Shown: one piece after another, positions 17,453-26,071 of the stretch
How positions within the stretch are numbered: the stretch's first letter is position 1
Layout: the number at the start of each line of letters is the position of its first letter
Assembly (NCBI RefSeq): GCF_003992625.1
Contig: NZ_RZMW01000042.1
Coordinates: 7,501 to 55,290 of the forward strand
Direction of reading: 5' to 3'
Length of the DNA: 47,790 nt
DNA from: Pelagibacterium lentulum
GTDB taxonomy: Bacteria; Pseudomonadota; Alphaproteobacteria; Rhizobiales; Devosiaceae
Made by a program: the position numbers and the translations under genes
The notes under the pieces: model-generated
Seen by the model: only the letters and a program-made list of their open reading frames with translations
The model's database searches: none
What the model was told of the DNA's origin: nothing

Positions 17453-19579
17453 ATGAGTGACACGACGCCTAACGCCGCCCCACCCTCCATGGGCTTCGGC
17501 AAAATCAATGAGTTTTTCGATATCATTCGCCAGTCCAATGCCGGGCTGGCGATTGGCGTTGTAATCATCCTGTCGGTCTTGATCCTGCCCATGCCGCCGG
17601 TCCTTCTGGACATCATGCTGGCCTGCTCGATCGTCTTTTCCGTCATGATCCTGATGACGGCGCTCTTTATTCAGACGCCTCTGGAATTCTCGGCTTTCCC
17701 GACCGTTCTGCTGGTTTCTGCCATGTTACGGTTGGCGCTTAATCTCGCCTCTACCCGCCTCATTCTCGCCGATGGCCACACTGGAACGGCTGCGGCAGGC
17801 AATGTTATCGAAGCCTTTGGCAATTTCGTCACGCGCGGCAATTTCATCATCGGCGTAATCGTGTTTGCCATCCTGCTGATCGTCAATTTCATCGTCATCA
17901 CCAAGGGGTCGGGTCGCATCGCGGAAGTTGCCGCGCGCTTCAATCTCGACGCCATGCCCGGCAAGCAGATGGCGATCGACGCAGACCTTTCGGCGGGCCT
18001 GATCGATGAAAGCCAGGCTAAAGAGCGCCGCCAGAAGCTGGAAGACGAAAGCTCGTTCTTCGGCGCCATGGACGGCGCATCCAAATTCGTCCGCGGCGAC
18101 GCGATTGCTGGCCTGCTCATTACCTTTATCAACGTGATTGCCGGTATCATCATCGGCACGGCCCAGATGGGCCTCACCCTTGGCGATGCTGCCAACAATT
18201 ACACGCTTCTGACCATCGGCGATGGTCTGGTCAGCCAGATACCGGCACTGATCGTTTCAACCGCTGCCGGTATTCTGGTTTCCAAGGCAGGCGTCACTGG
18301 GTCTGCCAACAAGGCCCTAACCACCCAGTTCACCGGCTACCCCATCGCGCTTGGCATGAGTTCAGGCGTCATGTTCCTGATGGCTCTGGTTCCCGGTATG
18401 CCGATGCTTCCCTTCGTTACGCTGGGCAGCGCCGTTGGCTATCTGGCCTGGTCCACAAGCCGCAAGCGCAAAGTTGCCGCAAAGCAAGCTCAGGCGCAGG
18501 CCGAAACGCAAGAGTTTGCAAAGGCGTCTGCGCCCGCCGAAATCCCGATTGCCGATAGCCTCAAGATGGATGAGCTCAAGCTCGAACTGGGCTATGGGCT
18601 TTTGGGTCTGGTCAAGGAGGACGATTCTGGGACCGACCGCCTTACCGAGCAGATAAAGGCGTTGCGTCGTCAGCTTGCAACCGAATTGGGCTTTGTGATG
18701 CCCGCGGTGCGTATTCTGGACAACATGCAGCTCGAACCCAATGCCTATAAGGTCAAGATCAAGGAAGTGGTTTCCGGTGAAGGCGAAGTCCATGCCAACC
18801 TGCTCATGGTCATGGACCCGATGGGCAATGACATCAAGCTGCCGGGCCAGCACACGGTAGAGCCGACATTTGGCCTCCCCGCCACCTGGATCGATACCGC
18901 TCTGCGCGATGAAGCGGAAGTGCAAGGCCTGACAATCGTCGACCCGTCAACCGTCATTTCGACCCATTTGACCGAAGTGCTCAAGGCCAACACCGCGGAC
19001 CTTCTCAGCTACGCCAATGTGCAGTCGCTGCTCAACGGGCTGGACAAGGATCAACAGAAACTGGTCGAGGACATCGTGCCTTCGCTTATCTCGGTCTCGG
19101 GCATTCAGCGCGTTCTGCAAGGCCTGCTTTCCGAACGTATTTCGATCCGCGACCTTCCGACCATTCTCGAAGGCATTGCTGAAATCGCAGGCACGGCCCG
19201 CACCACGGCCCAGATGACCGAGCATGTCCGCTCGCGGCTTGCGCGTCAGATCTGCGCCGCCAATCTCTCCCATGACGGCACTTTGCCGCTTCTGACGCTC
19301 TCGCCCAACTGGGAGCGCGATTTTGCGGAAGCCATGATTGGCGAGGGGGACGACAAGCATCTGGCCATGGCACCCTCCAAGCTCCAGCAATTCATCTCGG
19401 GCATCCAGGGCGCATATGAAAGTGCCGCTCAGTTGGGGGAAATCCCTGTCCTCATCACATCGCCCCAGATTCGGCCCCATGTCCGCTCGATCGTCGAACG
19501 CTTCCGGCCTCAGACTGTGGTGATGAGCCAGAACGAGGTTCACCCAAGGGTGAGACTCCGCACGGTGGGCACGGTATAA
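17453..19579 (+). CDS. flhA: Flagellar export gate protein FlhA
   Basis: 708 residues from ATG 17453, a length typical of FlhA. The frame is open 117 bp farther upstream, but that stretch covers the inverted repeats and reads as non-conserved. FlhA is the main inner-membrane gate of the flagellar type III export apparatus. Eight membrane helices occupy residues about 25-345 (VVIILSVLILPMPPVLLDIML onward), with the conserved LRLALNLASTRLIL and cytoplasmic FHIPEP region (SFFGAMDGASKFVRGDAIAG). The soluble C-terminal domain (about 380-708) receives substrates and chaperones (LELGYGLLGLV, PAVRILDNMQL). Last gene of the fliF run; a terminator follows. Confidence 0.96.
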   Translation: MSDTTPNAAPPSMGFGKINEFFDIIRQSNAGLAIGVVIILSVLILPMPPVLLDIMLACSIVFSVMILMTALFIQTPLEFSAFPTVLLVSAMLRLALNLASTRLILADGHTGTAAAGNVIEAFGNFVTRGNFIIGVIVFAILLIVNFIVITKGSGRIAEVAARFNLDAMPGKQMAIDADLSAGLIDESQAKERRQKLEDESSFFGAMDGASKFVRGDAIAGLLITFINVIAGIIIGTAQMGLTLGDAANNYTLLTIGDGLVSQIPALIVSTAAGILVSKAGVTGSANKALTTQFTGYPIALGMSSGVMFLMALVPGMPMLPFVTLGSAVGYLAWSTSRKRKVAAKQAQAQAETQEFAKASAPAEIPIADSLKMDELKLELGYGLLGLVKEDDSGTDRLTEQIKALRRQLATELGFVMPAVRILDNMQLEPNAYKVKIKEVVSGEGEVHANLLMVMDPMGNDIKLPGQHTVEPTFGLPATWIDTALRDEAEVQGLTIVDPSTVISTHLTEVLKANTADLLSYANVQSLLNGLDKDQQKLVEDIVPSLISVSGIQRVLQGLLSERISIRDLPTILEGIAEIAGTARTTAQMTEHVRSRLARQICAANLSHDGTLPLLTLSPNWERDFAEAMIGEGDDKHLAMAPSKLQQFISGIQGAYESAAQLGEIPVLITSPQIRPHVRSIVERFRPQTVVMSQNEVHPRVRLRTVGTV

Positions 19580-19587
19580 CCAGAACC

Positions 19588-19622
19588 GCAAAAGGGCCCG
19601 AGCAATGCTCCGGCCCTTTTTC
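19588..19622 (+). terminator. Terminator after flhA
   Basis: Stem AAAAGGGCCCGAGC and GCTCCGGCCCTTTT (one C-C mismatch), loop AAT, then TTTTCTTTCC. Situated between converging flhA and the coiled-coil gene, and the A tract on the left allows two-way use. Confidence 0.9.
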
Positions 19623-19643
19623 TTTCCTCATCCCGTCAGGTCG

Positions 19644-20771
19644 CTATCGCACGTGCATATCACGCAACGCGACCAGGCGGTCTGAAACCGGTCCTGCCGT
19701 ATCGGCCGGGCCATGCTCGAGTTCTTCGGGATCGAAACTGCCATCGGAGAACTTCAGAACCTTGTCGAACAGGCTTTCACTCAGATCCTCCTCTTCGGCC
19801 GCGTCTTCTTGATAGACCAGCGCCGATACCCCTGCCGCGATTTGCCCGAGTTTGGTACGCAAGGCCTGATGATGTTGGGAATTTTCCGCATCGCGCGCCT
19901 CGGCTTCGAGCGCCAGCACCTGCGTCTTGAGCGCATCGAGCCGTTCGGCACTCGAAAGATCTTCCGCCAGATGCCGCGCGCTAGAGCCCGCTCCGGTGCC
20001 ATTTACCGGCTCGCCGCTGGCATCCGCCAGAAGAGCATTGAGGCGGCTCTCTGCACTTGAAATGCGTGTTTCGGCCTGATGCAGGGCAACTCGTGCCCCG
20101 CTTTGTGGATCGTCATTGGCGGCAAGCGTATCGCGCAACAGCGCGATGGCCTCGTCCTTGATCGATCCCTTTTTCCTCTTTTCGAGCCTGGCCAGCAGCA
20201 TACGCGCCTGTTCCTCCAGAAACGCGTTGCGTTGCCGTTCAATGGACAGCGCCGTCAGAAGGTCCTCGACATCGGCGCGATAGTCCCCCGAAAGCTGCTC
20301 GGCGCTTACCGGCTCTGGTTTCTCTCCTGAATGGATCGGCAGAACATAGCCCTCGTCACTCTGGCGCACACGCGCGGCCAGTGCCGCGCTGTCGCGTTCG
20401 AGATCGCGAATACGGGCGACAAGTTCCTGCTCGCGCACCTGCAGGGCGCCGATTGCATCATATTGCTCGTCGCGCTCGGCTTTGAGCGCATCCATTTCCG
20501 CCCCATTGGCATCGATCAGCGAAACCAGCGAGGACAGTTTCTCACGCAACATGTCATTACGGATTTCGAGCTTGCGGATTTCAACGGCGTGGACTGCACG
20601 CAACTTGTCTTTATCGGCGCGGAATTCATTGAGAGTTACCGGTGTCGCCGCTTCGATGCGCCGCTTGGTCAGTCTGACCGCGCGATTCCATACTGCTGTC
20701 CCGACCACCATTCCGATCAGGCCAGCGCCGAAGAACCCGAGCGCAAAGAACATTATGTTTTCGACGACCAT
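19644..20771 (-). CDS. Membrane-anchored coiled-coil protein, function unknown
   Basis: 375 residues, ATG preceded by GGAGAGGTAA. One N-terminal membrane helix (IMFFALGFFGAGLIGMVVGTAVW, residues 6-28) and then an almost wholly helical, charged cytoplasmic part with heptad-like stretches at about 50-140, 170-215 and 235-320, and an acidic C-terminus (DAAEEEDLSESLF). No enzyme motif. Proteins of this layout occur in Hyphomicrobiales as conserved hypotheticals; an envelope scaffold or polarity factor would fit the shape, but that is a guess. Single gene converging on flhA. Confidence 0.85.
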   Translation of the reverse strand: MVVENIMFFALGFFGAGLIGMVVGTAVWNRAVRLTKRRIEAATPVTLNEFRADKDKLRAVHAVEIRKLEIRNDMLREKLSSLVSLIDANGAEMDALKAERDEQYDAIGALQVREQELVARIRDLERDSAALAARVRQSDEGYVLPIHSGEKPEPVSAEQLSGDYRADVEDLLTALSIERQRNAFLEEQARMLLARLEKRKKGSIKDEAIALLRDTLAANDDPQSGARVALHQAETRISSAESRLNALLADASGEPVNGTGAGSSARHLAEDLSSAERLDALKTQVLALEAEARDAENSQHHQALRTKLGQIAAGVSALVYQEDAAEEEDLSESLFDKVLKFSDGSFDPEELEHGPADTAGPVSDRLVALRDMHVR

Positions 20772-20946
20772 TTACCTCTCCCCAAATGGGGTAACGCAAC
20801 AAACCCGGCAAGACACTGACCGATTTACAACACCTTAACCTTAGCGCAAATGCTTCTCTGTCGTCATCCTAACCCTTCTAGAAGCCTTAATGCGGCAAAA
20901 TCGGAACACAATTGCGTGGGTTAAGATCGAAAGGGCCCAGAATCGC

Positions 20947-20973
20947 TGGCCTCCGCGCGATGCGCAGAGGCCA
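20947..20973 (-). terminator. Hairpin downstream of eipA, possible terminator
   Basis: TGGCCTC-C-GCGC / GCGC-A-GAGGCCA: arms of 12 with one mismatch and loop GAT, about 50 bp after the eipA stop on the minus strand. No T run. The 175 bp from here to 20771 hold the promoter region of the coiled-coil gene, with a CTTCTAGAAG palindrome near 20875. Confidence 0.5.
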
Positions 20974-21023
20974 TACACATTCGTTCGAGCGCGTGGCAAG
21001 CGCTGCCCGCATATTGATCTGGA

Positions 21024-21599
21024 TTAGAAGGGGTTCCAGGTGGGCTCCTGAGTGAATTTCAGATAGCCGACCGATACGCCAGCCCGAATACCCACGCCCG
21101 AGCTGATCGGCACGATATAGATGTCGTTGCGTCGCAGCGCCGTCATACCAAGTCCGCCGACCGCATAGATCGAGCCATCGACCCCCGGATAGCGATCATA
21201 AAGCGTATCGACAGAGGGCAGATTATAGACGAGCATCATGACCCGGCTGCCATCACCGCCGAAGTTCAGGCCCAGGCTTGGCCCCTGCCAGAAAACATTG
21301 TGACTGCCCGCGTTGCGTGTATGCAGTACGCCTTCACCGAAACGCGCGCCCGCAAACAGCGCACCGGACCCTTCTTGCCCGAGAATATAGCCATTTGGCT
21401 GGCCATACTCGGCAAAGCTGCGCTCGATAAGCGATGCCAGGCCCTGTGCAACGCTGCCGAAGAACTGGTGGCCTGCGTTGAGGATTTCATCGGAAGAATA
21501 TGTGTCTGAAAGTGAGCCCCCCTGCTGCGCATTCGCGGCGCCCGGTGCGACCATCAGCGAAACAGCCAGCACGACGGCCATGAAAAGGCGATTGACCAT
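21024..21599 (-). CDS. eipA: Envelope integrity protein EipA (DUF1134)
   Basis: 191 residues. Signal peptide MVNRLFMAVVLAVSLMVAPGAANA, so periplasmic. The mature protein is a full DUF1134 domain: SDTYSSDEILNAGHQFFGSV, PNGYILGQEGSGALFAGARFGEG, VFWQGPSLGLNFGGDGSRVMMLVYNL. In Brucella abortus EipA is a small beta-barrel protein needed for cell-envelope integrity and virulence, and its gene is CtrA-controlled there; both points come from the literature as I remember it. Here it is a single gene near ctrA and chpT, divergent from a YHS-domain gene. Confidence 0.9.
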   Translation of the reverse strand: MVNRLFMAVVLAVSLMVAPGAANAQQGGSLSDTYSSDEILNAGHQFFGSVAQGLASLIERSFAEYGQPNGYILGQEGSGALFAGARFGEGVLHTRNAGSHNVFWQGPSLGLNFGGDGSRVMMLVYNLPSVDTLYDRYPGVDGSIYAVGGLGMTALRRNDIYIVPISSGVGIRAGVSVGYLKFTQEPTWNPF

Positions 21600-21720
21600 G
21601 GAATTAGCTCCTATTCCGCCTGTTGCAATTTTTGCCCATTTTCAGCTGCGATTAACGAAGACCCAACCGGCCTTGCTTAAGATCGCAACCATCGACTCAT
21701 AGCGGCTCATAACGGCAATC

Positions 21721-22278
21721 ATGCGGCAAATAAGTAAACAAATCTTAACCCTTACAATTCCTTACCACATTTTTCTAATGCTAGTGTTTGTATTGGCGGC
21801 AATTGTGCCGGCCAATGCTCAGCATCAGTCTGTGGTAACCGACCCGCTGACCGGGGTGGCTTTGTCAGGATATGACCCGGTTGCCTATTTCACCGACAAT
21901 GAGGCACGGCCTGGCGATGCGTCCAACGAAGTCGTCTGGCAGGGGGCCTCATGGTACTTCGCTTCCGAAGCCAACCGTGACGCCTTCCTTTCCGCGCCCG
22001 AGATCTACGCCCCGCGATTTGGCGGTCACTGCGCCATGTCCATGAGCCGCGGTTATCTTTCCGACGGAAATCCAACAATCTTTCTGATCTTTGAAAATCA
22101 TCTGCTGTTGTTTTATTCCGTTGGCAACCGCGAGGCCTTCAGCGCCAATCCGAACATTGCGCTTGTCCGTGGGCAGGGGCAATGGGATCTGCTGCCTTCC
22201 TATGCCAATGACCGTCTCAGCGTCCCCGATACTCTTGAGGATGAAGAGCAGCACGGGCCCGCACCGGGAGACGCCTGA
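21721..22278 (+). CDS. Exported YHS-domain protein
   Basis: 185 residues from ATG 21721. A start at ATG 21778 is also possible and gives a clean signal peptide (MLVFVLAAIVPANAQ); the 57 bp between are AT-rich, contain TTAACC and could be promoter instead. After cleavage comes a YHS-type domain: VVTDPLTGVALSGYDPVAYFTDNEARPG, then SWYFASEANRDAFLSAPEIYAPRFGGHCAMSMS. Such domains are linked to metal binding or to metal-transport proteins; here a Cys and a His are present (FGGHCAM). The C-terminal part is Pro/Glu-rich and probably flexible. Function unknown. Confidence 0.8.
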   Translation: MRQISKQILTLTIPYHIFLMLVFVLAAIVPANAQHQSVVTDPLTGVALSGYDPVAYFTDNEARPGDASNEVVWQGASWYFASEANRDAFLSAPEIYAPRFGGHCAMSMSRGYLSDGNPTIFLIFENHLLLFYSVGNREAFSANPNIALVRGQGQWDLLPSYANDRLSVPDTLEDEEQHGPAPGDA

Positions 22279-22349
22279 TGCTTTCTGGGGCAAACCCCGC
22301 GTCATTTTGCAAGATTCGTTGTGTCCTTCCCGTCAGCCTGTAAAGTGCT

Positions 22350-22365
22350 GCAGAAATGATTCTGC
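22350..22365. promoter_or_regulatory. Small palindrome with GANTC site before chpT
   Basis: GCAGAA-ATGA-TTCTGC, 25 bp before the chpT start and containing GATTC (22358-22362); a second GATTC is at 22313-22317. Methylation by CcrM at such sites can tune cell-cycle promoters. The functional reading is speculative. Confidence 0.3.
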
Positions 22366-22389
22366 GTATTGAGCAAAAGGACTTCTCCC

Positions 22390-23049
22390 ATGACCAGCGT
22401 TATTGAACTGGAAGCCGCCGATCTTGCGGCAATGCTGTGTTCGCGGGTTTGCCACGATCTGATCAATCCAGTCGGCGCCATTGGTAACGGGCTCGAAGTC
22501 CTTGCCGACCCCTCCCAGAGTGAAATGGCTGATTTTGCCAAGGAACTTATCGAAAACTCGACGCGCCAGGCCCGCGCCAAGCTCGAATTTGCACGCCTTG
22601 CCTTCGGCGCGTCCTCGACCCAGGGCACCGACATCGACACACGCGAAGCCGAGCGGGTGGCCCAGCTTCTCATGGCTGGCGAGAAAGCGGATCTCGAATG
22701 GAAAATCGAACCAGTCCTTTTGCCCAAGAACAAGGTCAAGCTGTTGCTCAACATGCTGCTCATCGTCATCGGCGGCGTCCCGCGCGGCGGCACTGTAACA
22801 GTGGAGCTGACAGGTGAAAGCACCAATCCGGGCCTGACGGTCAGCGCCACCGGCCCTAAGACCCTCGTGCCCGATGCTGTGCCGGGCCTGATCTCTGGCG
22901 CTCCGTCCGAAGGTTCTGTGGATGCACGCGGCATCCAGCCCTTTTATACCGGCCTTCTGGCCCGTATCAGCAACATGGGCGTCAATATCGGCATTGATGG
23001 CGACATCTTGCGCTTTACCGCCGATCCTTTGCCCACAACCATCGACTGA
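22390..23049 (+). CDS. chpT: Histidine phosphotransferase ChpT
   Basis: 219 residues from ATG 22390, preceded by AAAAGGAC; an in-frame TTG 21 bp earlier is less likely. ChpT receives phosphate from the CckA kinase and gives it to CtrA and CpdR. The phospho-accepting His is His22 in LCSRVCHDLINPVGAIGNGLE, the same position as in Brucella ChpT. The dimer helices are followed by a degenerate ATPase-like domain (LLLNMLLIVIGGVPRGG, then GIQPFYTGLLARISNMG), as in the family. Located about 3 kb from ctrA, and 100 bp upstream of a single-domain response regulator. Confidence 0.93.
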   Translation: MTSVIELEAADLAAMLCSRVCHDLINPVGAIGNGLEVLADPSQSEMADFAKELIENSTRQARAKLEFARLAFGASSTQGTDIDTREAERVAQLLMAGEKADLEWKIEPVLLPKNKVKLLLNMLLIVIGGVPRGGTVTVELTGESTNPGLTVSATGPKTLVPDAVPGLISGAPSEGSVDARGIQPFYTGLLARISNMGVNIGIDGDILRFTADPLPTTID

Positions 23050-23149
23050 TAAGCGTTTCGCTAACCATTACGGTTTACACTTTTTTGCAGAAGAAGCGGG
23101 CACTAAGTCCCCGTTCTTTGCGCATGGCCGTATTTTGGGGAGCAAAGCC

Positions 23150-23509
23150 ATGAAGTCGTGTTTGATCGTCGATGATTCGAGCGTGATCCGAAAGGTTGCA
23201 CGCCGGATACTTGAAGATATGGACTTCATTGTCGATGAAGCCGAAGATGGACAGGAAGCCATCGACAAATGCGCGCGCGAAATGCCGGACGTCATATTCC
23301 TTGACTGGCAAATGCCGATCATGAGCGGGATCGAATTTCTCAAGGCTCTACGCGGTTACAATGGCGGCGATAAGCCCAAGGTCGTGTTCTGCACAACCGA
23401 GCGTGACATCGGCCAGATCGCCATGGCCCGCAAGGCCGGGGCTAACGATCATATGCTCAAGCCGTTCGATCAGGCGATGCTGGAAGAAAAGTTTCAGCCC
23501 TTTGTATGA
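23150..23509 (+). CDS. Single-domain (CheY-like) response regulator next to chpT
   Basis: 119 residues; ATG 23150 chosen because it starts the conserved MKSCLIVDDSSVIRKVARRIL. A complete receiver: acidic pair Asp8-Asp9, phospho-accepting Asp52 (VIFLDWQMP), switch Thr in FCTTERD, and Lys in MLKPFD. No output domain. The protein is conserved next to chpT in several Hyphomicrobiales as far as I recall, which makes it a possible partner of ChpT or of a chemotaxis-like path. It is not CpdR or DivK by sequence as I know them. Its 3' end overlaps the opposite-strand DUF2867 gene by 16 bp. Confidence 0.9.
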   Translation: MKSCLIVDDSSVIRKVARRILEDMDFIVDEAEDGQEAIDKCAREMPDVIFLDWQMPIMSGIEFLKALRGYNGGDKPKVVFCTTERDIGQIAMARKAGANDHMLKPFDQAMLEEKFQPFV

Positions 23510-24036
23510 CTGACATGCCCCTGTCGTACTTTTTGCGGGGTATCCTTAAGGTTTGAGAGCATCCGCCACACGATCAGCTTGTGGAACGGATAGACAAGGA
23601 ACAGGTACATCCGCCCGAACAGATTGTGCGGATGCACCCATGTGCTGACAGCAACATGATTGGCAGGATTGCGGGTCCTGAGCACGGACACGCGAAAATC
23701 GACATGCCAGTCATCGGTGCCGAAAGTGACTTCCTCGTCACTGACATATTCCACCGCGAACATGCCCTCGTAGCGCCCGGACATGATGTCCTCGCGCGTC
23801 GGCGGTGCAAATCCATGCTCGTCCCCGGTCTTCAGACCGAATGGGCGCACCAGCATATTGCGCACACCAAGAAGAACCATCACCCAGCGGGGCATGGCAA
23901 AAACCGTCATGATGGCCAAATCCGCCGCCGACAGGGTTGGGTCGGGGCATCTGGCAATCTGATGATCGAGAAAGTCGCCTTCCTGATAGTGGTGCATCAA
24001 GGCGCCACTTTGCGGGTAATAAAATGATCTGGCCAC
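23494..24036 (-). CDS. DUF2867-family protein
   Basis: 180 residues. The fold is not an enzyme I can name; the family is found alone or fused to SDR-type reductases. Typical stretches: MPRWVMVLLGVRNMLVRPFGL, DDWHVDFRVSVL, STWVHPHNLFGRMYLFLVYPFHKLIVWRML. A hydrophobic C-terminal helix may associate with the membrane. The first residues (ARSFYYPQSGALMHHYQEGDFLDHQI) are also family-like. No operon partner. Confidence 0.8.
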   Translation of the reverse strand: MARSFYYPQSGALMHHYQEGDFLDHQIARCPDPTLSAADLAIMTVFAMPRWVMVLLGVRNMLVRPFGLKTGDEHGFAPPTREDIMSGRYEGMFAVEYVSDEEVTFGTDDWHVDFRVSVLRTRNPANHVAVSTWVHPHNLFGRMYLFLVYPFHKLIVWRMLSNLKDTPQKVRQGHVSHTKG

Positions 24037-24515
24037 CAGCAGGGCTCCGGCTCACTTTTTTCAATTCTCCTGATCCTATTGCTACACTTGAAAAGTGCAC
24101 CATGTCTCAATGTCGCAGCCCCCGGACAAGGTCTGAGATCGCGGCCGGCGATTGTTAACGCCCGGCACAAGCCATTGAGTCCGCAGCCAATAGTTCAGGA
24201 CCTAGCGCATAATGTCGCAAGGGCCCTGACCTCGACCTGCAAAAAGCCGTGATCCCCGATGAATAGCGTTTCAAATTGGACTATACTGCTCGTTGACTTG
24301 AATAAACCGGCCCGACCTGGCCGCCGGACAGGTCAGGCTCCCGCTGGAGTGCTTCCAGACGCGCGGGGAAACGGAACACGATTTCAGGAATCGGTTTCGC
24401 TCCGGGCCGAGCGAATTGCCAAGGGTAGAAGCGCTCTGAAACAAGGACTTGGAGATCGTTCAGCGTTTCGCGAAAACCTTGAACGGCTCCAGGCAAAACG
24501 TCTCGGGAGGCACCT
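24037..24515. other. 479-bp gap without a convincing gene
   Basis: Between the start of the DUF2867 gene and the DUF2189 gene. Open frames of 86-87 codons exist on both strands in the right half (24259-24519 plus, 24281-24544 minus), but they overlap each other, are Arg-rich and have no family features. The left half should hold the DUF2867 promoter. A strong GGGAGG binding site sits at the right edge for the next gene. Confidence 0.5.
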
Positions 24516-25301
24516 GTGAGCACGACCATGAGCACCAAATCCACCCCTAAATCTGCCGATCAGGTGCGACCCATTACCTTTGCCGACATCGCCGACGCCT
24601 TGAAGAAGGGTGCGGCCGATTTCTGGGCCCGCCCTTCTCACTACATCTTTCTCGTTCTGATCTATCCGATTGTCGGCATTATTCTGGCGGTCTGGACATC
24701 GGGTGGAGAACTCTTTGCCCTGCTCTATCCGCTTGCAACAGGCTTCGCCCTGCTTGGTCCTATCGCTGCTATCGGCCTTTATGAAATCAGCCGCCGGCGC
24801 GAACAGGGGCTCGACGATCACCCTCGCCATGCCTTCAAGGTTTTGCGCTCCCCGGCTCTCAAATCCATTTTACTTGTCGCGCTGCTGCTGGTTGCCTGCT
24901 TTGTTGGCTGGTTGCTGGCTGCCGGCGCGCTCTATCAACATTATTTCCGGGTCGATGCCCCCACCACGCTCACCGCGCTGATTCAGGAAACGCTGACCAC
25001 CTCGCGTGGCTGGGGTTTGCTTATGTGGGGCAACCTGATCGGTCTGTGCTTTGCGCTTTTTGTCCTGGCCACAACGGTTATCGCCTTCCCTTATCTTGTC
25101 GATCGCGGTGGCGGTGCAGGCCGTGCAATTGGCATTTCGTTGCGCGCTGTTATGACGAGCCCGGCCCAATTCATAGGTTGGGGGATTGTCGTCGCCGCGC
25201 TCCTGTTGCTTGGCTCGATCCCGTTTTTTGTCGGGCTTGCAATCGTCCTGCCCATATTGGGCCATGCCACTTGGCATCTTTATCGAAAGACGGTTGCATA
25301 A
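24516..25301 (+). CDS. DUF2189 integral membrane protein
   Basis: 261 residues from GTG 24516, preceded by GGGAGG at good distance. The start (VRPITFADIADALKKGAADFWARPSHYIFLVLIYPIVGIIL) is the hallmark of DUF2189 proteins. About six membrane helices in pairs, e.g. LLVALLLVACFVGWLLAAGALY and IVVAALLLLGSIPFFVGLAIVLP, with short loops. Function unknown; sometimes misnamed a cytochrome c oxidase subunit. Converges on ctrA across a shared terminator. Confidence 0.88.
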   Translation: MSTTMSTKSTPKSADQVRPITFADIADALKKGAADFWARPSHYIFLVLIYPIVGIILAVWTSGGELFALLYPLATGFALLGPIAAIGLYEISRRREQGLDDHPRHAFKVLRSPALKSILLVALLLVACFVGWLLAAGALYQHYFRVDAPTTLTALIQETLTTSRGWGLLMWGNLIGLCFALFVLATTVIAFPYLVDRGGGAGRAIGISLRAVMTSPAQFIGWGIVVAALLLLGSIPFFVGLAIVLPILGHATWHLYRKTVA

Positions 25302-25309
25302 GCATGCAA

Positions 25310-25340
25310 AAAACCCGCTGGCACGAGGCTAGCGGGTTTT
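25310..25340. terminator. Two-way terminator between the DUF2189 gene and ctrA
   Basis: AAAACCCGCT and AGCGGGTTTT flank an 11-base loop, with an A tract on the left and T tract on the right, so it can end transcripts from both sides. Confidence 0.9.
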
Positions 25341-25369
25341 GCTTATTCAGCGATGCTGAAAGCGGCTGA

Positions 25370-26071
25370 TCAGGCGCTTTCGGCCATTTCGGTCTCGTCG
25401 GGTTCGCGCAGCACGTAGCCACGGCCCCAGACGGTTTCGATATAGTTCTTGCCTGCAGTTGCCACAGAAAGCTTCTTGCGCAGCTTGCAGATGAACACGT
25501 CGATGATCTTGAGTTCGGGTTCGTCCATACCACCATAAAGGTGGTTGAGGAACATTTCCTTGGTGAGCGTGGTGCCCTTGCGCAAGCTAAGCAGCTCAAG
25601 CATCTGGTATTCCTTACCGGTCAGGTGAACGCGCTGGCCGCCCACTTCCACGGTCTTGGTATCCAGGTTGACCGTAAGATCGCCGGTCGTGATAACCGAT
25701 TGCGCGTGGCCTTTCGAGCGGCGGACAATCGCATGAATTCTGGCGACAAGTTCGTCCTTGTGGAACGGCTTTGTCATATAATCGTCGGCGCCGAAGCCGA
25801 GGCCCCGCACCTTGTCTTCGATCCCTGCAAGGCCGGACAGAATGAGAATAGGGGTCTGCACTTTTGCAACGCGAAGCGTGCGGAGCACTTCATACCCGCT
25901 CATATCCGGCAGATTGAGGTCCAGCAAAATGATATCGTAATCATAGAGTTTTCCAAGATCCACACCTTCCTCGCCGAGGTCGGTAGTGTACGCATTGAAA
26001 TTCTCGGATTTGAGCATCAACTCGATGCTCTGCGCTGTCGCGCTGTCGTCCTCTATCAAGAGTACACGCAT
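25370..26071 (-). CDS. ctrA: Cell-cycle master regulator CtrA
   Basis: 233 residues. OmpR-type response regulator that controls cell division, DNA methylation, flagellar and other genes and, in Caulobacter, blocks the replication origin. Receiver: Asp8-Asp9, phospho-accepting Asp51 in [10 protein letters not shown], switch region ILILSGL, Lys in [10 protein letters not shown]. The winged-helix DNA-binding domain (about 125-225) matches CtrA almost residue for residue: [36 protein letters not shown], then VWGRGYVL. The C-terminus ends Glu-Ser-Ala, while Caulobacter ends in Ala-Ala, the ClpXP tag. Divergent from fliI; chpT and sciP are near. Confidence 0.98.
   Translation of the reverse strand: MRVLLIEDDSATAQSIELMLKSENFNAYTTDLGEEGVDLGKLYDYDIILLDLNLPDMSGYEVLRTLRVAKVQTPILILSGLAGIEDKVRGLGFGADDYMTKPFHKDELVARIHAIVRRSKGHAQSVITTGDLTVNLDTKTVEVGGQRVHLTGKEYQMLELLSLRKGTTLTKEMFLNHLYGGMDEPELKIIDVFICKLRKKLSVATAGKNYIETVWGRGYVLREPDETEMAESA

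Noticed and set aside
24259-24519. 86-codon open frame that ends in the start of the DUF2189 gene
   Set aside because: Arg-rich, no family traits, overlapped by an equally long frame on the other strand; the GTGA overlap is likely chance.
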